NCBI RefSeq assembly: GCF_006385805.1
Contig: NZ_VFSG01000001.1
Location: forward strand, 806,001-870,000
Source of the DNA: Streptococcus xiaochunlingii
Lineage (GTDB): Bacteria > Bacillota > Bacilli > Lactobacillales > Streptococcaceae
Length of the DNA: 64,000 nucleotides
Reading direction: 5' to 3'
The position numbers and the translations under genes were made by a program. Positions 54,757 to 63,300 of the stretch are shown here, piece by piece (the stretch's first letter is position 1; each line of letters opens with the position of its first letter). The notes below the pieces were generated by a model. It did not search any database. It saw nothing but the letters and a program-made list of their open reading frames with translations, and was not told where the DNA came from.

Positions 54757-55512
54757 AGGTTGTCTGAAATATTGGTTCTTTAACAACCTCATCAGCATCA
54801 CCGCCCCCGTCTGTTACACCACAAGCTACAGCTACAACGCCCAATGGCTGCCCGAAATTATTACCGACAATTACAATACAATAGCTACGACTCCTTGGCG
54901 CAAGTCCACGACTGGACAACCGAAGACGGCGAAAGCTGACAACAACCCCACTACTTCCACTGCTACCAAACGGTATTCCAAAAGAGATGACCGATAAGGA
55001 CGGCAACCTCTTGTGGTTCGGCAACTACACCGGTTGGGGTCGTCTGAAAAAGGTCGGTCGGTTTGTGAATCAGAATCCGATTGGGTTGTGGGGTGGAAAT
55101 AATTTCTATCTATATAGCTTGAATTCTTCCGTATGGATTGATTTTTTAGAGTTGACTGGTGCTAGAGTTACATGGACTGGACCAAATGTAGTACCCGGAG
55201 GAACAATAACTGGCCTTAGCACTGGAGAGGGGGAAAGGTATTACTCATCCCGTTGTTCAAGAAGCATACGATAATGTCCCCAATGATAAACGTTCTGATC
55301 CTCGTATGCATGGTAGATGTGCTGAAGCAGAGGCTATCAATAAAGGGGCAGAAAAGGCAAATATTACCAATATGGAAGAGCTTAGAAAATTAGCAAAAAA
55401 TTCCATCTCTACAGCAAACAGAAACGACAAAAAAGGAAAACCTATGCGTGCATATCCTTCCTGTAGCCACGTATTAAAAACTCTTGGAATTCGGGACGGT
55501 AACGGAGATTAA
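54757..55512 (+). pseudogene. Rhs scraps plus YwqJ-like deaminase tip, frameshifted
   Basis: Rhs pieces ([51 protein letters not shown]) with several breaks lead into the toxin: TGARVTWTGPNVVPGGTITG, then a frameshift in the G run at 55229-55233 (five G; four would restore GEGKGITHP). In the new frame HPVVQEAYDNVPNDKRSDPR, MHGRCAEAEAINKGAEKANI and RAYPSCSHVLKTLGIRDGNGD: the CAE and PSCSHVL motifs of YwqJ-family deaminases. The stop lies 1 bp before the immunity ATG. Apart from one base the tip looks complete. Confidence 0.75.
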
Positions 55513-55513
55513 A

Positions 55514-56014
55514 ATGACTAAAGTAAATAGACCTGATGTTATAGCAGGACGAAAATTAACCGATACATTTGATATTGATGCCATGAATTATCATGACATT
55601 CAGATAATTACTCATGATTTTATCAAAAACGTACTTTTATCTAGTTCTTGTATTCATAATCAAATACCTGATACTTTAATAAAATTAGCAGAAAATACAT
55701 GTCGTAAAATTCTATTGAATTTATCCAATGTCTTATCAAATGATGAATTGAAGAAGGAGCGTATAAGAGTTTGGAAAATTTATGATTCACAAACATCATC
55801 ACATGAAAGAAACTTTACTCAACTTATACTAGGAGGGTTATCAGATGAAGAACAATTCACTGATGCACTTGAGAACTACGCTACAGTATCCGATATACTA
55901 CTTCCCACATTCTTTAATGTATATAAATTATGCGGAGAGGAACTTTGTAAAAAATATCTAGAATTTCTATTGAATCATCCTATTTTAAAGAAATATCGTG
56001 TTGAACATTTTTGA
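55514..56014 (+). CDS. Immunity-type protein for the YwqJ-like deaminase (copy B)
   Basis: 166 residues from MTKVNRPDVIAGRKLTDTFD, about five substitutions from copy A at 33035. GGAGAT upstream and direct abutment with the toxin stop set the start. Conservation of the protein in two broken cassettes shows the duplication is recent relative to the toxin loss. Confidence 0.7.
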   Translation: MTKVNRPDVIAGRKLTDTFDIDAMNYHDIQIITHDFIKNVLLSSSCIHNQIPDTLIKLAENTCRKILLNLSNVLSNDELKKERIRVWKIYDSQTSSHERNFTQLILGGLSDEEQFTDALENYATVSDILLPTFFNVYKLCGEELCKKYLEFLLNHPILKKYRVEHF

Positions 56015-56046
56015 ACCAAAAGTTGGATATAATGATTGAATTTCCC

Positions 56047-56540
56047 CAAAGCAAGCCACAGTCAGCACACTTCCTACAATCTAGAGGTATGAAGTGTGCG
56101 GTACACACGAACCTTTAGCACAAATCCGCTATTTGACAACCGAAGAAAGCGGAAGCCAGCAACAAACCCACTACTTCCACTGCTACCAAATCGGCATCCC
56201 AAGAGTTAACCGATAAAGACGGTAACCTCTTGTGGTTCGGAAACTACACCGGCTAGGACCGTCTGAAAGAAGAAACCAGAGTAACGGATAACACAACCCA
56301 GCCCTTCCGCCTGCAAAACCAATATGCTGACCGTGAGACAGAGCTCCACTACAACTTCTTCAGGTACTATGAACCTGATGCGGGGCGGTTTGTGAATCAG
56401 GAAAAGATTATGCTATGGATGAAGAAACGGGGCGTTGTAAAGAACATGATAATCCAAAAGGAACAGGACATGTAAAATACCCGCATATAAATATTAGATT
56501 CCGGATGGAAAAGAAGTACTTATTGATATTATAGGAAAAT
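56047..56540 (+). pseudogene. Spacer, Rhs core fragment and short toxin tail (copy B)
   Basis: A degenerate spacer (CAAGCCACAGTCAGCACAC) leads to [39 protein letters not shown], and [19 protein letters not shown]. As in copy A the sequence jumps after GRFVNQ to the [13 protein letters not shown] tail, here with an additional stop ([11 protein letters not shown] region reads [11 protein letters not shown] after a shift). It ends at about 56540, just before the immunity gene. Confidence 0.65.
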
Positions 56541-56544
56541 AGAT

Positions 56545-56820
56545 ATGTTAAATTTAACTAATTTACAAACAAAAGGATATGATGAACTTATTGAAATTGA
56601 TGGAGAAGTTGTTTATCAAGTATTTGCTATTAAAAAAAGTAATGAAATTTATATTACATATTACTATACGGTTCCCAAAAATAAATTGGATCAGGCTGAA
56701 GATTATGAGATAGAAGAATTCAATGAATTTAATGAATTTGAATTAGCTATAAAACATATTCAATCAAAAGGAGCAAATCTATCAAGATTTAATGTATTTA
56801 AAGGTAACAAGCCTCTTTAA
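56545..56820 (+). CDS. Immunity-type protein, 91 residues (copy B)
   Basis: 91 residues, differing from copy A (31615) at about six positions, all near KKSNEIYITYYYT and the C-terminus. AGGA precedes the ATG. The downstream GGTTGGGTCG...GAGACCCAACA repeat and degenerate DUS pair (56838-56899) are also shared with copy A. Confidence 0.6.
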   Translation: MLNLTNLQTKGYDELIEIDGEVVYQVFAIKKSNEIYITYYYTVPKNKLDQAEDYEIEEFNEFNEFELAIKHIQSKGANLSRFNVFKGNKPL

Positions 56821-56954
56821 GACCATTTTTAGACCATAGGTTGGGTCGACGAGACCCAACAAAACATCAAGGTCGTCTAAAATCAATTCTCAGACGAGCT
56901 TCCCTATGATTTTTATCCAAAAAATACTGACAAAGGTATGCCTGAGAAAATAGT

Positions 56955-57126
56955 CGGTTAGCCATCACCAATGAAAACAGTGCGTGCTACCGCTTTGACT
57001 ACGACGTACTCGACCGCCTGAAAACCTACAACGGCACGACCTATTACTGCGACCATACCGGTAACCTGACCCACCGCGAACTGGCCTGCAACCAGATATC
57101 GTCTATCGTGAAGATGGTCGATTAGA
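56955..57126 (+). pseudogene. Last Rhs scrap of the block
   Basis: RLAITNENSACYRFDYDVLD, RLKTYNGTTYYCDHTGNLTH, RELACNQ then AT-rich VKMVD and a stop. It is the same YD-repeat region as at 51478. The block ends here, 25 bp before the insertion sequence. Confidence 0.65.
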
Positions 57127-57151
57127 ATAGAAAAACATCCTGTAAGAATTC

Positions 57152-58614
57152 GGCTCTATAATTTCTGTAGTGGGTAAAACCACCACAGGAATTACAGAGC
57201 CTATTTTGTTGTAGAAAAAAAGTCCCATAAGACCTATAATGAAAAGTGATCAAACCATCATTAGAAAGAATCCTATGGAACAATTAAATTTTATCACAAA
57301 CTTACTAGGAATTAAAGATATGAACATCATAATCTTGGATTATCTAGATTCTATAACACATAAAGAAATTATCGCTAAGCTAGATTATCCTGCACCTAAA
57401 TGTCATCACTGCCTAGGACAAATGGCCAAATATGACTTCCAAAAAAATCTAAAATCCCCTATCTAGAGTGTGCAGGATATAAGACGCTCATTCCATTGAG
57501 AAAACGTCGTTTTCTTTGTAAAATCTGCGGGAAAATGGCTGTCGCAGAGAGTTACTTAGTCAAAAATAAGCACCAAATATCAACAGTCGTCAACCAGAAA
57601 AGCACTCAAAAATTAATCAAGAAAGTCCCTATGACAGCTATCGCAGAAAGTCTATCTGTCTCTACTTCGACAGTCATTCGTAAATTGAAAGAATTCAAAT
57701 TCAGGACAGATTTATCTTTCCTTCCAACTCACATGTCTTGGGATGAGGACAGCTTCAAGAAAGGGTTGATGAGCTTCATTGCACAGGATTTTGATTCCAG
57801 AAAGATCGTAGCTATCTTGGATGGGCGGACTCAAGTAACTATTCGCAATCATTTCCTTCGTTTTTCTAGACAGGTAAGAAGTCACGTGAAAGTCATTAAC
57901 ATGGATATGTTTAGCTCCTACTACGATATTGCTAGAAAACTTTGCTTTCGAATTTCTTGGCTCAGGCTGAAACAGTCTCCCAGACTGTTTTACTCCCTAA
58001 TGCTATAATCGTTCTGGATCGTTTTCACATTGTACAACATCTAAGTCGTGCTATGAACCGTCTTCGCATCCAAATCATGAATCGTTTTGATAGAAAATCG
58101 CACGAATATAAGTCACTAAAACGTTACTGGAAACTCATTCAAGAGGATAGCCGTAAAGGCAACTCTAAACGTTTTTATCAAACAACTTTTCAATCACACT
58201 TGACCAATAATGAGATTCTCGAAAAGATACTTGCCTACTCTCAAGAACTTAGACAGCACTACAACCTCTATCAACTCTTACTTTTTTATTTTCAAGAGAA
58301 ACAAGCTGACCATTTCTTTGAACTGATTGAAGATACGATTTCTTGTGTAAATCCTATTTTTCAAACTGTTTTTAAGACTTTTTTGAAAGATATGGACAAG
58401 ATCATGAACGCACTGGAGTTGCCATACTCAAATGCAAAACTAGAAGCTACCAATAATCTTATCAAAGTCATCAAACGAAATACTTTTGGCTTCCGGAACT
58501 TTGACAACTTCAAAACTAGAATCCTTATCGCTTTGAACATTAAAAAGGAGAGAACCAAGTTGGTCCTCTCCATGTTATAACTTTTCATCAACCCACTACA
58601 GTTGACAAAGAGTC
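57152..58614 (+). mobile_element. ISL3-family insertion sequence
   Basis: 1463 bp. Left end GGCTCTATAATTTCTGTAGTGGGT (57152-57175) and right end, on the other strand, GACTCTTTGTCAACTGTAGTGGGT (58591-58614) are 24-bp imperfect inverted repeats with the shared CTGTAGTGGGT. The end GGCTCT and the size fit ISL3 elements such as the streptococcal IS1167. No target duplication is seen: the 8 bp outside the left end (AAGAATTC) do not match those outside the right end (TAAAAAAC). It marks the right boundary of the foreign block. Confidence 0.85.
57239..58580 (+). pseudogene. ISL3-family transposase with two frameshifts
   Basis: Three frames cover one transposase: MKSDQTIIRKNPMEQLNFIT with the CHHC zinc finger to about 57466; RKRRFLCKICGKMAVAESYL with a second zinc finger and helix-turn-helix (MTAIAESLSVSTSTVIRKL) through ILDGRTQVTIRNHF and INMDMFSSYYDIARK to 58008; and AIIVLDRFHIVQHLSRAMNR to NAKLEATNNLIKVIKRNTFGFRNF at the end. 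The DDE residues are all present, but the frame breaks near 57460 and 57945 should inactivate it. Confidence 0.85.
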
Positions 58615-58638
58615 TAAAAAACTATGAAATATTATTTT

Positions 58639-59016
58639 TTATCTAGAAGATGATACTTTGTGAAATAATACTTCAAAGAAATGTCCTTCTTCTGGACTAT
58701 TTGGGTTAGCTTTAAAGTACAAATAATCAATTTCTCTTTCTGAAGGTACTTCAACGTAAATCTATTTTCTTATCTCTCCATTTATCGAAATTCAATCAAC
58801 ATAAAATATATTGTCTATAACTTCCCAAGGCCCAGTGCTATTATCTGAACTACTTTCTTCGCTGTACATAACTTTATGATCTGATGGCAAAACTATTGTC
58901 TGATCTTCGTCGTCGGAAATATAGGTTCCTGGAATCGAATCTTCATTACCAAATTCAGATAGCAATATAACAAGCAGTATAATTAAGATCATAAAAATCT
59001 AATTTCTTAATTTCAT
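58639..59016 (-). pseudogene. Decayed small membrane/secreted protein gene
   Basis: One frame from ATG at 59016 (GGGAG upstream) to the stop at 58639 carries three in-frame stops: TAG at codon 6, TGA after NIFYVD and TAG after NGEIRK. The rest reads MILIILLVILLSEFGN (hydrophobic), GTYISDDEDQTIVLPSDHKV, GPWEVIDN and VEVPSEREIDYLYFKANPN. It resembles small streptococcal envelope proteins with a signal and one domain, but I cannot name it. Confidence 0.6.
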
Positions 59017-59055
59017 AACTATTTCATCTCCCAAATAATTTATATTACGAGAACA

Positions 59056-60372
59056 TTATTCATTTTCAACAAAATTAACACTGGGATTATTTTCAACACT
59101 TAAATCATTAATTTCTTTTAGGGCTCTATTAATAATAATAAAAATTATAATCCATGCTAATATTCCCAAGGCTATGTACTGAAGGTATAATGTTGGAATA
59201 ATATTTGTATCCCAAGCCCCATGCAGTATAATTACCAGAATTAGGAATCTTAAACTTTCTCCCGTAAATATAGAACTCCAATTAAATTCTTGTTGCTTTT
59301 TCAAAACCATCATTATTCCTGCACCAGATATCGCTGCCCAAGCTACATGACCACCAAAGGCCAATAAACCTCTTAAAATAGCATTTGTCACAGCATTTTG
59401 GGGATTCATATTAAATACATGGATTAATTGATCTTCCATTTGAAATGGTAATAATGATGCATTAAAAATATAACCTGCTGTTTCAAATACTGCAAATCCA
59501 GCTCCAACTGCTCCTCCAATCAATAAACCATTAAAAATATATCGCTTATATTTAAATTTACTAATAAAATAACCTGTTGCTAATATTTTCGCAAGTTCTT
59601 CGATCAATCCAGTCATCATAGATGGGATCAACTCTCCAGCACCACTTGGAAAAATTGTAGTTAAAACGTGCGTTATTACTAAAGACAATATCCCACCAAT
59701 AAAAAATATTTCAAAAACTGTCATGATATCAATATTTCTAGGTGAGTTACATTCAAAATAGAAAAACAGTACTGGCATAGCTCCCGTAAGGGCGGCAACA
59801 AACATTAATCCTGGAAAAGCAATTCTATTAAACCATGTAACATATATAAAATATAACATAAAACTTGATACCAAGAGTAACAAAAATACTCTAGCAAAAT
59901 ACCATGGTTTAGGCCATTCTTTTGAAATGTTTTCAGGTAGGGGTGTAGTTGTTTTTGAACCACAAGCAAAAATATTTTCCGCCTCTTCACGTGTATGTTT
60001 TTTAAAAACTTGACTAAATAAGTCCCTCATTTTTAACTCAACAACACCCTCACCACCGGTAAAACTGTTAATTCTATCTGCAATAGAACCAGCAATATTA
60101 CTAGCAGTATTTATCATCCCTGTTCCGTCCATTTTCGTACCACAGTTAGGACAAAATATTGAACCATTTTCATTTTTACAATTACATTTTGGACAGACCG
60201 TATATGTTGAATTTGAAACTGTGCTGTTTGCTTCTTCTAAATTATTGACTTTATTAATTGATTCAATATGTATTGAGAATTCACCTTTTTCTTTTGCTTC
60301 TTGAAACTCTTGAGCAGTTGGAATTCTACCATTTACTGCTTCGAAAAATTCAACCCATTCCTCTTTTGTCAT
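59056..60372 (-). CDS. Zinc-ribbon PrsW family intramembrane metalloprotease
   Basis: 438 residues. An N-terminal helix motif (EEWVEFFEAVNGRIPTAQEFQEAKEKGEF) is followed by a zinc ribbon (Cys60, Cys63, Cys74, Cys77) and then at least eight membrane segments. PrsW signatures are present: GLIEELAKILATGYF with EExxK, GAGFAVFETAGYIF, FGGHVAWAAISGAGI and ILHGAWDT. PrsW of B. subtilis cleaves an anti-sigma factor; the substrate here is unknown. The start follows GGGAGG. It begins 18 bp after the end of the surface-protein gene, so the two may share a transcript. Confidence 0.85.
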   Translation of the reverse strand: MTKEEWVEFFEAVNGRIPTAQEFQEAKEKGEFSIHIESINKVNNLEEANSTVSNSTYTVCPKCNCKNENGSIFCPNCGTKMDGTGMINTASNIAGSIADRINSFTGGEGVVELKMRDLFSQVFKKHTREEAENIFACGSKTTTPLPENISKEWPKPWYFARVFLLLLVSSFMLYFIYVTWFNRIAFPGLMFVAALTGAMPVLFFYFECNSPRNIDIMTVFEIFFIGGILSLVITHVLTTIFPSGAGELIPSMMTGLIEELAKILATGYFISKFKYKRYIFNGLLIGGAVGAGFAVFETAGYIFNASLLPFQMEDQLIHVFNMNPQNAVTNAILRGLLAFGGHVAWAAISGAGIMMVLKKQQEFNWSSIFTGESLRFLILVIILHGAWDTNIIPTLYLQYIALGILAWIIIFIIINRALKEINDLSVENNPSVNFVENE

Positions 60373-60390
60373 TATGAACCTCCCATTCCT

Positions 60391-63300
60391 CTATTTTAAT
60401 TTTTTTTTTGCTACTAAACCAAATCCTGCTAGTATAACTCCTAAACTGAGTATCATTAGATTTTCTTCTGAGCCAGTTATTGGAAGTGTCGGAATTACCT
60501 CATATTTAGATTTTGACCCTTGATAAATATAACTACTTTTTGAAACATCATTTATCGTTCTATGGATTACTTTTTGATTAATATTATAACGAGTGTATTC
60601 ATCAGTAGGAGTATGGCATGAAAAAGTTTGATGGTTTACTATTTGTGCCTTCTGATATGCAAGTAAAACAGCCTCATACTGAGCTTTGGCATCCAATTGG
60701 TTTTGGAGGAGAGTGTTTAGTTTTGCTTGTTCTGCTTCAAGAGTTTGAAGAGCTAGGCGGTGTGCCTCAAGAGCTTTTTCGTACTCTTCTTTTGTGACTT
60801 CGTAGTTCTCAGAAGCGTGGATTAGGCTATCAAGGAGAGTTTCCATCTCTTTGATGCTGTCTTCGATTTTAGCAATCTCTGCACGAACTGCCTCTTCTTG
60901 AGCTTTCAAGTCGTCTAATTGAGCTTGGATAGTTACTAGAACTTCTTCCTCTTGGGCTTGTTTTGCTTTGAGTCCTTGAAGGACAAGCTCTTCTTGTGCA
61001 AGTTCAGCTTGTGCTTGTGCCAAAGCTTCTTGTTTAGTCTTGACATCAGCAGTTAGGTTGGCAACGGCTACTTTAGCATCTGCCAATCGTTTTTCAGCAA
61101 GTTTTTCAGCTTCAAGAGCCTCTTGGTAAGCTTTTTGAGCATCAGGAGTTAAGTCCTTGGTTGCTTCTAGTTTCGCAATCACTTTACGAGTAGCTGTAAG
61201 CTCATCATCAGCTTTCTTATAAGTAGCTTGTGCCACTTCAAGTTCAGCTTGTGTTGTTTTAACAAGACCTTCAGCATCTTTCAAAGCTTGAACGGCATCT
61301 GCCAAGGCTTGGCGTTTTTCTTGCAAGCTTGCGTTTAGGTTAGCAACCGCTGTTTCCGCATTTTCCAAGCGAGTTTGAGAAGCCTTGTAGGCTAAATCTG
61401 CTTGGTCGAATGTAGCTTGAGCTTCAGGTGTCAAATCCTTAATTGCAAGGAGTGAAGCAAGACCTTTTTTGATGTTTGTAAGCATGCTTGTCGCTTTAGC
61501 ATGTGCTGTTTCTGCATCAGTTTTCTTAGTTTGAGCAGTAGTGTTAGCTTTCTCAGATTCTTTAAGTGCTTGAATAGCATCTGCCAAAGCTTGGCGTTTC
61601 ACTGCAAGAGCAGCGTTTAGGTTGTTGACGGCAGTTTCCGCATTTTCCAAACGAGTTTTAGCTGTATTATAGGCTTGTTCTGCTTGGTCAAATGTAGCTT
61701 GTGCATCAGGAGTCAACTCTTTAATGACATTTACTTTATAAAGAGCATCTTTTGCGGCATCAAGCGCTTTAGAAGCATTGTCTTTAGCAGAAGTTGCTTC
61801 TTTAAGAGTAGTTTGTACATCCTTGTCAGTTTGTTCTGCTTGGCGTAATTCTGACTTAGCTGTGTCGAGAGCTTCACTTTTTGCCTTGATTTCGTTATTA
61901 AGGTCAACCAAAGCTTTCTCAGCTCTTGTAAGTCGTTTTTCAGCGGCTTGATGTTCTGCTTGTGCAGCATCAAATTTAGCTTGTGCATCAGGAGTCAAGT
62001 CCTTGATTGCTTTTGTGCGTTTGATAGCGTCTTTAATGCTGTTTAGTTTATTAACCGCATTGTCGTGTGCAGTCGTTGCTTTTTCAAGACTTTCTTGTGC
62101 AACCTTGTTAGCGATTCGTGCTTTAGACAAAGCTTTTTCTGCCTCTTTGTGAGTAGCACGTTTGTCTCGAATCTCTTTTGTGAGATTTGCATAGGCAGTG
62201 CTTGCGTTTGTGTTACGCAATTCAGCTTGGCTTAATTCTGACTTAGCAGTATTAAGAACACGCTCTGCATTAGGTGTCAAATCTTGCGTGTTAAGCAAGG
62301 TGTTAAGACGGTTTGTAGTAGTTGCAAGTTCAGATTTTGCAGTTTCATCTGCACGTTTAGCAGAAGCCAAACGATTTTGAGCATTGTTATTTGTCGCAAT
62401 GGCAGAAACTTGAGTTTTCTTAGCTTGCGCCAAGTCTTTTTCCATCTTGCTAGTATCAAATGGAGTTGGGAGTGGTTTTGCGATACCCTTGTCGTAGTAA
62501 TCGTCAATGTAAACAGAAGTACGTTCCCCAGTTGCAGAGTTAACGGTTGTTTCTGTATGAGCATTTTTACCTGCGAATTGAACAAAATGAGTACGCCCAA
62601 CTTTATCTTTAGTGTAACTAATATTACCCCCAACTGCACTTGGATAAGTTGGTTTAACACGCCCTACCATTCCTTTCATGTGTCCAAAGTTGGCATGGAT
62701 GTCATTAGTCATAAAGTCGATAACAGAATCATAAACTTCACGATAGAGCTGAGACATAGTAGCCTTGCGAGTTTCCCTAACATTGCCACCACCCAAATCA
62801 TGTGATGTTGCTAAAATCCATGCGTAATTCATTACTTCGCCATAATACTTAACAGCTTCTACTCCATGGTTATTTAAAGCTGTGTGGCTATGTCCACTGT
62901 CGTAAGATTTGTTTTCATTGGCATAATTCTTGGCAATATTTTTAATTCCTTGAACAGATTCTTCAGTAACGATGAAGTTATGTGTTCCCCAAATTTGGTC
63001 TTGGAGGTTGTTTGCCATAAGCACATAGTAGTGACTCAAGGCTTTAATTTGTTCATCAGTGATGTTGTCTAAATCGACTAGAGTATCATCGATTGGAAGA
63101 ACAATGTTATTGTTGTCCCAACCAGTAAAGATGTTCTTCTTAGTCTCTGGATTCCAAACAAATTGTGGTTTTCCAAAATCATACTTGCCACCCTTGTACC
63201 ATGCTTGAATAGCATTGTTCAAAGCATGTTTGTTTGCCTCACTATCATCATTCAAGTAGGTCTTGTAAGCCGCAATGACATTTTGTGGCAATTGAGGAAT

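Larger units (their letters stand above)
27822..57126 (+). other. Foreign block: Neisseria-like Rhs toxin-tip/immunity cassette array
   Basis: About 29.3 kb, every gene on the + strand. GC-richer Rhs core pieces ([28 protein letters not shown]) alternate with about 34 very AT-rich small genes of immunity type. The pieces are joined by recurring spacers containing CAAGCCGTAGCCCGCATGAA and TACGCACGCGGTTTCTG. Neisseria uptake sequences (AGGCCGTCTGAA and AGGTCGTCTGAA) recur, several as inverted pairs. No complete rhs gene is present and only one N-terminal scrap (53196). A Gram-positive-type toxin-antitoxin locus interrupts it at 44.4-45.6 kb. Inference: horizontally acquired from an oral Neisseria, unless the assembly is chimeric. 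Confidence 0.8.

Noticed and set aside
57152..58614. Transposase as a functional programmed-frameshift gene
   Set aside because: ISL3 transposases are normally made from one frame; two separate frame breaks fit decay, not programmed shifting.
58615..58800. Short + strand signals after the IS
   Set aside because: The sequence reads as the decayed end of the - strand gene 58639-59016.
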